From Anaerolineae bacterium (GTDB lineage: Bacteria > Chloroflexota > Anaerolineae > Aggregatilineales > Phototrophicaceae), in NCBI GenBank assembly GCA_014879665.1, contig JACSRP010000160.1, positions 1 through 33,365 on the forward strand: DNA of 33,365 bases. Reading direction: 5' to 3'. This document shows positions 15,773-23,901 of this stretch, piece by piece. The notes under the pieces were generated by a model. The model searched no databases. It was not told where the DNA came from and saw nothing but the letters and a program-made list of their open reading frames with translations. Position 1 is the stretch's first letter. Every line of letters begins with the position of its first letter. A program made the position numbers and the translations under genes.

Positions 15773-17002
15773 ATGCGTAAAGAGTCCTTCTCGCTGTTCG
15801 CTCTCTCTGCGTTGTTGATTTTACTGGCGGCCTGTGCGAGCGCGGGCGGGCCGACGCCAAACCCGAATGTACGAAATTTACGCCCTACGCTGGAAGCGCC
15901 GGCTTATATGCAAAGCGCCGCGCTGATCACGCCTGAAAATATTGCGTCGGTGCAGCTATTGGGGCGGCTGGATCAGCCGGAGACGCCAAGCACGCTGTTC
16001 GCGCATACGGTTTCCCCGGATGGCACGCGGCTGGTGGGGCTGAACAACGAGGAAATTCTCGCGTGGGATTTACTGACCGGAGAATTAGTCTTTCACACTG
16101 CGCGGCTGGATGCGGTGAACGCCTTTTACTCGCCGGACAAGACCGAGATTTATACCATCACCGCGGCGGGACAGGTGGTGATTTACGATGCCGACAGCGG
16201 CGCGGAACGCAGCGCCATGCAGGTGCATGATCACTATAACAACGTGCTGGCCTATGATCCGTTTACAGGGCGCGCGGCTTTTGCCGGAGACGATGGCACA
16301 ATCCGGGTGTGGGATTTGCTGGAACGGCAGGCGCTGGCAGAGATCAACGCCCATTCTGGCAGCATCAGTACGCTGGCATTTTCGGCGGACGGGGCGCGGC
16401 TGGCAAGCGCGGGGATAGATAACCGGGCGCGGCTGTGGGACTGGCAGGAACGGGCGCTGCTTGGCGAGTTGAATCTCGAAAACTTACCGGTCAATCGCAT
16501 GCAGTTTTCGCCTGATGGCGCGCAGGTGGCGCTTGGCAGCCAGAGCGATGTGCGCTTGTGGTCAACGGTAGATGCTTCGCTTACGCGGCGGCTGGCTGCG
16601 CCTGCTGGCGGCGCGGGGCAGGTGCTGTATTCGCCGTCGGGGCGCTATCTGGCGGCGGGGAGCGCGGCGGGCGGGTTACAGGTCTGGAATCCGGTTTCGA
16701 CGGTGGAGATTGGCTTACTGCCCCTGAGCGGCGCGCAGCTTTCCGCTGATTTTGCGCCTGAAGGCGATCTGCTGGTGGCCTCCACGCTTGGAGAAGGCGC
16801 GGCGGTGTTCAACCTGCCGGACGCAGAAGGCGGGCAAATTCCGCGGGGCGAACTTTCGCTGCCGGGCAGCACTATCTTCGCGGTGGAGTGGACTGACGAC
16901 AGCCGCTTGATTCTGCTGTTTGATGCGGGCGGGCAGGTGTACGTGATGGGGGTGGGGGAAGGAAGTGGGGGTGAGGTTTTTCAAGAAGGCCGCACCTTGT
17001 AA
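15773..17002 (+). CDS. WD40-repeat lipoprotein
   Basis: A secreted, lipid-anchored beta-propeller of 409 residues. The N-terminus is a lipoprotein signal: MRKESF, a hydrophobic run and the lipobox LLAAC, with Cys near residue 21. About seven WD40-like units follow, for example FAGDDGTIRVWDLLERQAL, LAFSADGARLASAGIDNRAR and QFSPDGAQVALGSQSDVRLW, enough for one propeller. The ATG has AGGTG 7 bases upstream; a GTG three codons earlier is in frame but less likely. It lies 65 bases after the Ser/Thr kinase gene in the same direction, and both products expose domains outside the membrane, so it may be a partner or ligand-presenting scaffold for the kinase ectodomain. That link is inference. Confidence 0.9.
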   Translation: MRKESFSLFALSALLILLAACASAGGPTPNPNVRNLRPTLEAPAYMQSAALITPENIASVQLLGRLDQPETPSTLFAHTVSPDGTRLVGLNNEEILAWDLLTGELVFHTARLDAVNAFYSPDKTEIYTITAAGQVVIYDADSGAERSAMQVHDHYNNVLAYDPFTGRAAFAGDDGTIRVWDLLERQALAEINAHSGSISTLAFSADGARLASAGIDNRARLWDWQERALLGELNLENLPVNRMQFSPDGAQVALGSQSDVRLWSTVDASLTRRLAAPAGGAGQVLYSPSGRYLAAGSAAGGLQVWNPVSTVEIGLLPLSGAQLSADFAPEGDLLVASTLGEGAAVFNLPDAEGGQIPRGELSLPGSTIFAVEWTDDSRLILLFDAGGQVYVMGVGEGSGGEVFQEGRTL

Positions 17003-17030
17003 CCCCTTCTCCGCCGTGAAAATGAGCAGG

Positions 17031-18293
17031 CTATGCAAGCGCGCCTTCAATCACCTTGATTGCTTCGGCTACACCATCTTCCTGTTTTAACTTTTCGGCC
17101 AGCGCCAGCGCGTTCGCTTTCATGGGTTGATCCGTCGTGATGTGATGGATGACCGCCGCGAGGTTTTCGATATTCAGCTTGTGCCGCCGGATCGGCCTGC
17201 CGCCAACGCCTAATTCGTGAATACGCCGCCCCCAAAACGGCTGATCGGCCATGTGCGCCACGACGCTGGAAGGCACGCCGGAATAGAGTGCCGCCGCGGT
17301 GGTGCCGGCCCCGCCGTGATGAATGATGCCGGCCATGCGCGGAAAGAGCCAGTCATGGGGCGCAAAATCCAGCACGAAAACATCTTCCGGCACGTTCGCG
17401 CTTTGCAGCCCCGCCCACCCACTGTGAATGATGCCGCGCCGCCCCGCACGCTGAAGCGCCGCGATCATGATCTCTGTTGTGGCTTCAGGGTTTTTGTTAG
17501 ACATACTGCCGAAACCGATATAGACCGGCGGCTCGCCTGCGTCTAGAAAGTCACGCAAGGCGGCTGGTGGCTGCCAGACGGGATGTGGGGCTATCCAGTA
17601 ACCGGTGACGTGAAGCTGATGTCCCCAATCGCCCGGATGGGGCATGACGAGAGGGCTGACTCCGTAAAGCACGGGGGTATTGTGGTTCAGTTCATGGGTG
17701 TATTGGCGGAATGTTTGCGCTTTTAGGCCGAGCGACTGGCGAAAGCGGTTGACCGTATCTTTGAAAACCCAGTGGGTGAAATATTGGGCGATACTGCCGG
17801 CGACGCGGTTCAGGAAGATATTCGCGCCGGAGATCATGGGGATCATGGTGGCTGCGGGGTTCGAGGTCGGGTTCAGCGGGGCGAACAGCGCGAGTATGTG
17901 TTTCTGCCCGGACTTCTCAGCGGCTGCCTGCGCGATGCCAAACGATGTGAGGCCGCTGACGATCAGATCGGCACCGGCAACCGCCGCCAGCAGATCATCA
18001 GAGAAGGACGCGCCCACGGCGTTGATCATGCGGCGCATGTTGCGGCCTTCTTCCATAGAACTGCGGCTTTCTTCGATCCATGCTTTGCCGGCGTCGCTGT
18101 TCATCAAGGCGCGCATATCGGTTTGGATGCGCGCATAGGGAATGCCCACCGCTTCCACCATGGCCTGAAAATCGGAAGCGGCGGCGATAGAGACGCTGTG
18201 GCCGGCGGATTGCAGCCCTTTTGCGAGGGCAAGCAGCGGCTGTACGTCGCCGCGCGAGCCGAAGCCGATCAGGACGATGTTCATAGAGCGCAT
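17031..18293 (-). CDS. UGT/MGT-type glycosyltransferase (GT1, GtfA/sterol glucosyltransferase-like)
   Basis: A cytosolic GT-B fold enzyme of 420 residues of the GT1 group that glycosylates lipids, sterols or natural products. The N-terminus MNIVLIGFGSRGDVQPLLALA is the typical acceptor-domain start. The C-terminal donor site includes PVYIGFGSM (about 262-270) and VLDFAPHDWLFPRMAGIIHHGGAGTT, with the catalytically important HHGGAGTT motif, then MADQPFWG. The start is the ATG with GGAG 5 bases upstream; an earlier in-frame ATG adds seven unsupported residues. It follows the ZIP-like gene by about 41 bases on the same strand. The acceptor cannot be told from sequence. Confidence 0.9.
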   Translation of the reverse strand: MRSMNIVLIGFGSRGDVQPLLALAKGLQSAGHSVSIAAASDFQAMVEAVGIPYARIQTDMRALMNSDAGKAWIEESRSSMEEGRNMRRMINAVGASFSDDLLAAVAGADLIVSGLTSFGIAQAAAEKSGQKHILALFAPLNPTSNPAATMIPMISGANIFLNRVAGSIAQYFTHWVFKDTVNRFRQSLGLKAQTFRQYTHELNHNTPVLYGVSPLVMPHPGDWGHQLHVTGYWIAPHPVWQPPAALRDFLDAGEPPVYIGFGSMSNKNPEATTEIMIAALQRAGRRGIIHSGWAGLQSANVPEDVFVLDFAPHDWLFPRMAGIIHHGGAGTTAAALYSGVPSSVVAHMADQPFWGRRIHELGVGGRPIRRHKLNIENLAAVIHHITTDQPMKANALALAEKLKQEDGVAEAIKVIEGALA

Positions 18294-18334
18294 TGATTCT
18301 CCAAAAGCCGCCATATTTTTGAGAAATGAGGCCG

Positions 18335-19072
18335 TTAGACGGGCGCTTTGACGATCAGCGTGAACAGCGCGTACAGCGAAAGCCCGCCGACGAAAAAGAG
18401 CGCTGCTAAGCTTGGCTCGCCGTCGCGGTTGGCTTCAGGGATGATGCTCTGGGTTACGGTGGTGATCAGGAAACCAGAGGCTACGGCGATCAGGATTAGC
18501 CGAACGTCGAGCGATTGATTACGGAATACCAGAAAACCGAGCAGCGCACCACCCATCAGGGCTATCGTGAAGATCAGCATAAGAATACGCCGGAAGCGAA
18601 GCGACTGACCGCTGCGTTTTGCCATGGCAATGGTGACCAGCGCCAATGGTGCGGTGCTGATGGCGATGCTGAGCGCCAGCACCAGCCCGGTCCCCAGCGT
18701 CAGGCTGGAGCCAAGCCCGATGACCACACCGTCAATGGCCATATCCACGATGATGCCGATGTAAAGTGCCGTCGAAACCACGGCCAATTCTGCCGATTGG
18801 GCTGCCGCCTTCCGGGAAGCCATGTAATCCATGATTACGAAACAAGCGCCGCCGAAGAAGAAGCCGACGATGACCAGCGTTGAAGATTCAGAGCGCACCG
18901 CTGGCGGCATGAGGCTGAAGGCAACCAGCGCCGTGAGGACTCCCGCTGCAAATTGCAAGGCGCGGCTGATGATGCGGTTCGGCACGTCCACCTTTTCGGC
19001 AATGAATGCGCCGAGGACGGTTAAAAATGCGGCGATGGCGCTGATGATGATGACGAGGATGAAATCGTTCAT
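18335..19072 (-). CDS. ZIP-like integral membrane protein with altered metal site
   Basis: A polytopic membrane protein of 245 residues with about eight hydrophobic segments and the general plan of ZIP (ZupT-like) divalent-metal permeases. TM3 resembles the family (LVIVGFFFGGACFVIMDYM). The metal-coordinating motifs are changed: the usual HNxPEG of TM4 reads DMAIDG (110-115), and the matching TM5 motif reads STAPLALV (139-146), with no His or Glu. The protein may therefore carry a different ion through the remaining Asp residues, or no longer transport metal. It lies downstream of the AbgT gene, separated by a 222-base gap that holds a strong hairpin, so it may be a separate unit with the UGT gene. 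The family assignment is moderate. Confidence 0.75.
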   Translation of the reverse strand: MNDFILVIIISAIAAFLTVLGAFIAEKVDVPNRIISRALQFAAGVLTALVAFSLMPPAVRSESSTLVIVGFFFGGACFVIMDYMASRKAAAQSAELAVVSTALYIGIIVDMAIDGVVIGLGSSLTLGTGLVLALSIAISTAPLALVTIAMAKRSGQSLRFRRILMLIFTIALMGGALLGFLVFRNQSLDVRLILIAVASGFLITTVTQSIIPEANRDGEPSLAALFFVGGLSLYALFTLIVKAPV

Positions 19073-19156
19073 GAATGACTCGATGGGTGAATAGCTGCTT
19101 CCGAGTTTTTAGGGTGTAGATTGGCAATGATAACGATGTTTGCTGTGTGACTGCGA

Positions 19157-19197
19157 TCACCATCAGAGGCGATCACGCGGATCGCCTCTGATGGTGA
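19157..19197. repeat. Perfect 18-bp inverted repeat
   Basis: Two 18-base arms (first arm 19157-19174 beginning TCACCATCAG, second arm 19180-19197) are exact reverse complements around a 5-base loop ACGCG. It lies between the AbgT and ZIP-like genes, both on the minus strand. On that strand no T-run follows, so it is not a classical terminator for AbgT; a TTTT lies on the + strand side. It could stabilise the AbgT mRNA 3' end or be a mobile palindrome. Confidence 0.8.
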
Positions 19198-19265
19198 CGT
19201 TTTGTGATCTCGCCTCTCACCACAATCACAGGATCGGGTTAAGAGGGGTTGATTTCCGGCGGACA

Positions 19266-19287
19266 CGGCATGCCGCATCCCTACAAA
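19266..19287 (+). repeat. Palindromic intergenic repeat, degenerate copy 4
   Basis: CGGCATGCCG followed by CATCCCTACAAAT. It shares the CCCTACAA tail and the preceding small palindrome with the other copies, but not the GGGCGC stem. It lies 8 bases from the AbgT stop codon. Confidence 0.45.
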
Positions 19288-19294
19288 TACGCCT

Positions 19295-20935
19295 TTATCC
19301 GCTGACCGGATAGCCCGGCCCCAGCGGGATATTCAGCACGAACCAGATGATGAAGAGGATGATCCAGGCCACCGCGATGATCAGGGTGTACGGGACCATC
19401 AAGGCGATGATCGTGCCGATGCCCGCGTCTTTTTGATACCTTTGGGCGACCGTAATCATAAATGGCAGATAAACCATCAGCGGGGTGACCACGTTCAGCG
19501 GTGAGTCGCCAATACGATAGGCGGCCAGCACGGTTTGCGGGGTCACACCCAGGCGCATGAAGAGCGGCACGAAGATGGGCGCAAAAATGGCCCATTTTGG
19601 CAGCGAGCCGGGAATGATCACGTCCAGCAGCATGATCACGATGATCATGCCGATCATCAAGGGCAGCGCGCCAAAGCCGGACTGCTCCAGTAATTCCGCG
19701 AGTACGACGGCAATCACGCTGGGCATATTGCTGTAGTTGAAGTAAGCGATGAACTGGCTGATCATCAGCAGCATGAAGACCAGACCGGCAAGACTGGCGA
19801 AGGTCTTGGTCACAGCCTTGATCACGTCGTTGCTGCTGCTGATGGTTTTAGCGCCGATTCCGTAAGCGATACCGGAGATCAGGAAAATCAGCGTGATGAT
19901 GAAGATCAGGCTGTCCATGAACGGGGTTGCGCCAAGAATTTCGCCGGTTACGGGATGGCGCAGCGGCGCGCCTTCAGGCGCGGTCAGCAGCACAATCAAG
20001 CCGATGAAAGCTAATGTGGCAAGTCCTGCAAATTTCAGCCCGCGGCCTTCACCCGCCGGCGCTTCTGCTTCCTGAGTATCGCCTTCGCCGCCTTCAGGAA
20101 CGTACTTACCCAAACGGGGTTCAATGATACGATCGGTGATCAGCGCGGCGACCACGCTGATGATGAAGGCAGAGGCCACCGAGAAGTAGAAGTTTGAAAG
20201 GACGGTGATCGGCTGGCCGCCTGCCAGCGCAATAGCTTCGTTGGTCACTTCGGTGAGCATGGCATCCAGCGGCGCGATCAGCAGGTTGACCGCGAAGATC
20301 GCGCCGACACCGCCGTAAGCAGCCGCCAGACCGACCAGCGGATGCCGCTTGACGCTCAAGAAAGCCGCCGCGCCTAAAGGCACGAGGATTAGATAACCGG
20401 CGTCGGTGGCCACGCTGGAAAGCACGCCGACGAAGATGATGATGAACGAGAGCATTCCGCGCGGAGATACCGCTACCAGCTTGCGGATGAGCGCGGCCAT
20501 CAGACCCGTTTCTTCGGCTACGCCCGCGCCCATCATGGCGACAAAAACCACCGCCACGACGCTGAAGCCAGCGAAATTCGGAAGGAACGAGGTGAAGATG
20601 AAGCGGATGCCTTCGGTGGTCAGCAGGCTGTTAATGGTGATCGTGTTTTCACGAATCTCATACTGCACATCGCTTGGCGAGGTGGAAAGCCCTTCAATGG
20701 GATACGCCGTATCCTCATAAAAATTCGGGGTAACCTCTGTGGGTATTGGTACTGCAATTTCTTCGGTGACGCTGACTCCTGCTAGAAACAGGATGTGTGA
20801 AAGGATGACGACTCCGATGATCAGGTACAGGAACATCAGCACCGGATGCGGCACTTTATTCCCGACCTTTTCGATACCTCCTAGAAGGCGCTGCATGAGA
20901 CTTTGTTTCTCACCCGGCGCTGTGCTTGCGGTCAT
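19295..20935 (-). CDS. abgT: AbgT-family transporter
   Basis: An inner-membrane transporter of 546 residues of the AbgT family, whose members carry p-aminobenzoyl-glutamate or export sulfonamides (MtrF/YdaH). The N-terminus has the typical GGIEKVGNKVPHPVLMF. A periplasmic insert (about 65-110) follows the first helix, and conserved segments include FVGVLSSVATDAGYLILVPL, GSLPKWAIFAPIFVPLFMRLG and YRIGDSPLNVVTPLMVY. Length matches the family. It follows the leucyl aminopeptidase gene by 44 bases in a minus-strand run that also includes an M20 dipeptidase. In Escherichia coli, AbgT works with the M20 hydrolase AbgAB, so the setting suggests uptake of a dipeptide-like substrate and its cleavage inside. 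Whether it imports or exports is not shown by sequence. Confidence 0.93.
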   Translation of the reverse strand: MTASTAPGEKQSLMQRLLGGIEKVGNKVPHPVLMFLYLIIGVVILSHILFLAGVSVTEEIAVPIPTEVTPNFYEDTAYPIEGLSTSPSDVQYEIRENTITINSLLTTEGIRFIFTSFLPNFAGFSVVAVVFVAMMGAGVAEETGLMAALIRKLVAVSPRGMLSFIIIFVGVLSSVATDAGYLILVPLGAAAFLSVKRHPLVGLAAAYGGVGAIFAVNLLIAPLDAMLTEVTNEAIALAGGQPITVLSNFYFSVASAFIISVVAALITDRIIEPRLGKYVPEGGEGDTQEAEAPAGEGRGLKFAGLATLAFIGLIVLLTAPEGAPLRHPVTGEILGATPFMDSLIFIITLIFLISGIAYGIGAKTISSSNDVIKAVTKTFASLAGLVFMLLMISQFIAYFNYSNMPSVIAVVLAELLEQSGFGALPLMIGMIIVIMLLDVIIPGSLPKWAIFAPIFVPLFMRLGVTPQTVLAAYRIGDSPLNVVTPLMVYLPFMITVAQRYQKDAGIGTIIALMVPYTLIIAVAWIILFIIWFVLNIPLGPGYPVSG

Positions 20936-20979
20936 GGCTTAGCCTTTCAATCAAGATAGAAATTCAACAATGAAACCCG

Positions 20980-22446
20980 CTAGTTCCTGGCTAGTCCCCG
21001 CAAATACTCGACCAGCAGCCGTACACCAACGCCCGTTCCGCGTGCCGATTCATACGGCTTTGCGGGGCTGTTCGTCCATGCTGAACCGGCGATATCCAGA
21101 TGGGCGAATGGATAATCGCCGACGAAGGCGGCAAGGAACGTTGCCGCAGTGATTGAACCGGCGGGGCGGCCAGCCATATTCTTCAGGTCGGCAACCTCGC
21201 TCTTGACCATTTGATGATACTCGTCCCACATGGGCAGCGCCCATACCCGCTCGCCGCTGACTTCACCGGCTTTGCTGAGCCGATCCAGCAGCGCCTGATC
21301 GGTGCCCATGATGCCGGTGGTGCGCATGCCCAGGGCGATGATGATCGCGCCGGTGAGCGTGGAAACTTCGACGATGGCGGCAGGATTATAGCGCTGCGCG
21401 TAAAAAAGCGCGTCGGAAAGGATGATGCGGCCTTCGGCGTCGGTGTTCAGCACTTCAACGGTCTTGCCGCTGAGGGTGGTGACGATGTCGCCGGGGCGGT
21501 ATGAGTCGCCGCTGGGCATGTTTTCGGCTGAAGCAACCAGCCCGACCACATGCAGCGGTAGGTTCAGTTCGGCCACCACCTGCATCGCGCCGAAAACGGC
21601 GGCAGAGCCGGCCATATCTGACTTCATGGTTTCCATGGCATCGGCTGGCTTCAGGGAGAGGCCGCCGGAGTCAAAGGTCAAGCCTTTGCCGACCAGACAG
21701 ATGGTGGGGGTGCCGGCGCTCGCCTGACCGTGCTCCATGATCATGAAGCTCGGTTCGTTCACTGAACCTTTGCCTACTGCCAAAATGCCGCCGAAACCCT
21801 GTTCGGTGAGCTGCGCTTTGTTGAATACGGTCACTTTCAGGCCGGTGCGTTGGCCAAGAGCCACCGCTTCATCGCCCAACTTTTCGGGGGTTAGCGAATA
21901 GCCGGGGCTGTTGACCAGATCGCGGGCATAAGTTACGCCGCGCCCGATAATCTGGCCGAGGCGCGCGCCACTGCTGATGATCTCATCGTTTTCAGGCTGG
22001 GCGAAAACAGCCGCTTTGGTCACTTCAAAGGTCTGGGCGGTGTGCAGGTTGGTGCGGTAGCGCCAGAAGCGGTACGCGCCCATCTCCATGCCTTCGGCGA
22101 AAGCATCGGCTGCGTCAAACAGGCTGATCGGCGGCATGCCCTGCACGCCAATGGTGAACTCGGCGACCTGTAAAGCGCGCGCCTCTTGAACCGCCAGCGC
22201 GCCGACATGCCGAAAGCGCTCAATATCGGCCTTGTCTACGCTGCCTAAGCCAAGCAGCAGCAGGCGGCGCGGGCCAAGTGGGGCCGGTGGGTAGAGGAGC
22301 ACTTTCTGATTGGCGGTCCCGCGAAAATCTTCGGCGGGCAGCAAATGGGCTATTTCGGGGGGCAGCGGGTTTCCTTCAAACACGCACAGCACGCCCAACT
22401 CGGCCACTTCGTGAAGCATATTTCCTATTTTGACACTGATTTCCAT
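20980..22446 (-). CDS. pepA: Leucyl aminopeptidase (M17)
   Basis: A cytosolic M17 aminopeptidase of 488 residues that removes N-terminal amino acids from peptides using two metal ions, usually as a hexamer. Active-site sequence is complete: VGKGLTFDSGGLSLKP (Lys254, Asp259), MKSDMAG (Asp277) and the signature NTDAEGR (334-340). The N-terminal macro-like domain (1-150) is normal. The start ATG follows the M20 gene stop by 30 bases, consistent with co-transcription. In context it would finish digestion of peptides taken up or produced by neighbouring gene products. Confidence 0.96.
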   Translation of the reverse strand: MEISVKIGNMLHEVAELGVLCVFEGNPLPPEIAHLLPAEDFRGTANQKVLLYPPAPLGPRRLLLLGLGSVDKADIERFRHVGALAVQEARALQVAEFTIGVQGMPPISLFDAADAFAEGMEMGAYRFWRYRTNLHTAQTFEVTKAAVFAQPENDEIISSGARLGQIIGRGVTYARDLVNSPGYSLTPEKLGDEAVALGQRTGLKVTVFNKAQLTEQGFGGILAVGKGSVNEPSFMIMEHGQASAGTPTICLVGKGLTFDSGGLSLKPADAMETMKSDMAGSAAVFGAMQVVAELNLPLHVVGLVASAENMPSGDSYRPGDIVTTLSGKTVEVLNTDAEGRIILSDALFYAQRYNPAAIVEVSTLTGAIIIALGMRTTGIMGTDQALLDRLSKAGEVSGERVWALPMWDEYHQMVKSEVADLKNMAGRPAGSITAATFLAAFVGDYPFAHLDIAGSAWTNSPAKPYESARGTGVGVRLLVEYLRGLARN

Positions 22447-22476
22447 AGCTGTATCCCTTCAGGTGAATTTTGCGAA

Positions 22477-23868
22477 TTAACCTCGTGCTAAGTGACTCAT
22501 TTCTTCAAGATAAACTATCACTGTCTCAATGCCCCTATGGAACATTTCGATGCTGAAGCGTTCGTTTGGCGAATGCAGCCCATCATCATCCAGCCCGAAA
22601 CCCATTAAAATGACGGGAATGTGCATCAGCGCGGCAATTTCAGCGACAATCGGAATACTGCCGCCGCCGCGGGTGAAGATCGGCGTGGCTCCCCATCCGA
22701 TTTCGTAAGCGCGGGACGCTGCTGCCATTTCAGGACTATCGAAGGAGAACAGCGCCGCTTTGCCGGTGGTCAGCAGTTTGACTTCTACAGTCACCGTTGG
22801 CGGGGTGATCGACTCGATATAAGCCTTCATCAACTCGAAAATCTTGTGCGGGTCTTGATTGCCGACCAGCCGCGAACTCATCTTGGCGCCAGCTTTGGCG
22901 GGGATGATGGTTTTGGGGCCGGGGCCAGCCCAACCGCTCCAGATTCCGTTCACATCCAGCGTGGGGCGGGCTGAAATGCGCTCGCGGATGTTGTATTTGG
23001 CGTCGCCCCACACCGCGGGAACACCGGTAGACTGCTTGTACTGTTCTTCGCTCAAATCAGTTTTGGCGATCATCGCCCGTTCTTCGACGGTCAGCGGCAC
23101 TACGTCATCGTAGAAGCCGGGGATGGCAATTGTGTTGTCGGGGTTGTAGAGCTTGTGGATGATCTCCACCAGCGCCAGCGCCGGATTGTGCGCTGCGCCG
23201 CCCCATAACCCGCTGTGCAGATCGTCGGTTGGCCCCTGCACTTCAATTTCGATGTAGGTCATTCCGCGCAGGCTGTGCAAAATGGCCGGTTCGTCTATTG
23301 AGCGCATGGAGGTATCGCTGATCACGCAGACATCGGCGCGCAGCAGATCAAGATGCTGTTCGATGAAAGGCAGCAGGTTCGGCGAGGAAACTTCTTCTTC
23401 GCCCTCAAGCAGAATTTTGACGTTAACCGGCGCCGCGCCTGCCGTTTTTAGATAGGACTCCAGCGCCTTGATGTGAATGAAAAGCTGGCCTTTGTCGTCG
23501 GTGGCGCCGCGCGCGTAAATTTTGCCGTCTTTCTCGACAGGCTCGAAGGGATTGGTTTCCCAACCGTCGGCCATTTCGGCAGGCACCACGTCGTAATGCC
23601 CGTAAACCAGCACCGTTGGCTTGTCTGGCCCGGCGCCCAACCACTCGCCATAAACTACGGGGTGGCCTGCGGTCTCCATCACCTGCACATTTTGCAGGCC
23701 AAGATCGCGCAGGTGGGCCTCCAGCCACACGGCCATGCGGCGAATATCGGGGGCATAGGCCGGGTCTGCGCTCAAGCTGGGAATACGCAGCATTTCATGA
23801 AGCTGCTGGCGGAAAAGTTCGGCATTTTCGCGCGAATACTGGCGTGCGCTGTCACTTACTGCGGTCAT
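22477..23868 (-). CDS. M20-family dipeptidase
   Basis: A cytosolic zinc metallopeptidase of 463 residues of the M20/CNDP group. Metal and catalytic residues are present: GHYDVVPA (His91, Asp93), TDDKG (bridging Asp124 or Asp125), EGEEEVSSP (Glu157-159) and a C-terminal RGGGSIP loop with a late His (GLHSPNE). A dimerisation domain lies between about 195 and 350. The family hydrolyses di- or aminoacyl peptides. It lies between the MFS gene (33-base gap) and pepA (30-base gap), forming part of a probable peptide-handling operon. An AbgB-like role on p-aminobenzoyl-glutamate is possible, but the sequence looks more like the general dipeptidase branch. Confidence 0.93.
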   Translation of the reverse strand: MTAVSDSARQYSRENAELFRQQLHEMLRIPSLSADPAYAPDIRRMAVWLEAHLRDLGLQNVQVMETAGHPVVYGEWLGAGPDKPTVLVYGHYDVVPAEMADGWETNPFEPVEKDGKIYARGATDDKGQLFIHIKALESYLKTAGAAPVNVKILLEGEEEVSSPNLLPFIEQHLDLLRADVCVISDTSMRSIDEPAILHSLRGMTYIEIEVQGPTDDLHSGLWGGAAHNPALALVEIIHKLYNPDNTIAIPGFYDDVVPLTVEERAMIAKTDLSEEQYKQSTGVPAVWGDAKYNIRERISARPTLDVNGIWSGWAGPGPKTIIPAKAGAKMSSRLVGNQDPHKIFELMKAYIESITPPTVTVEVKLLTTGKAALFSFDSPEMAAASRAYEIGWGATPIFTRGGGSIPIVAEIAALMHIPVILMGFGLDDDGLHSPNERFSIEMFHRGIETVIVYLEEMSHLARG

Positions 23869-23901
23869 TTTGTATCCTCAATTGTCCTAAGCTCATATCA
23901 C

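Noticed and set aside
17772..18296. 174-codon frame on the + strand
   Set aside because: Antisense to the UGT-type glycosyltransferase gene, which has full family motifs.
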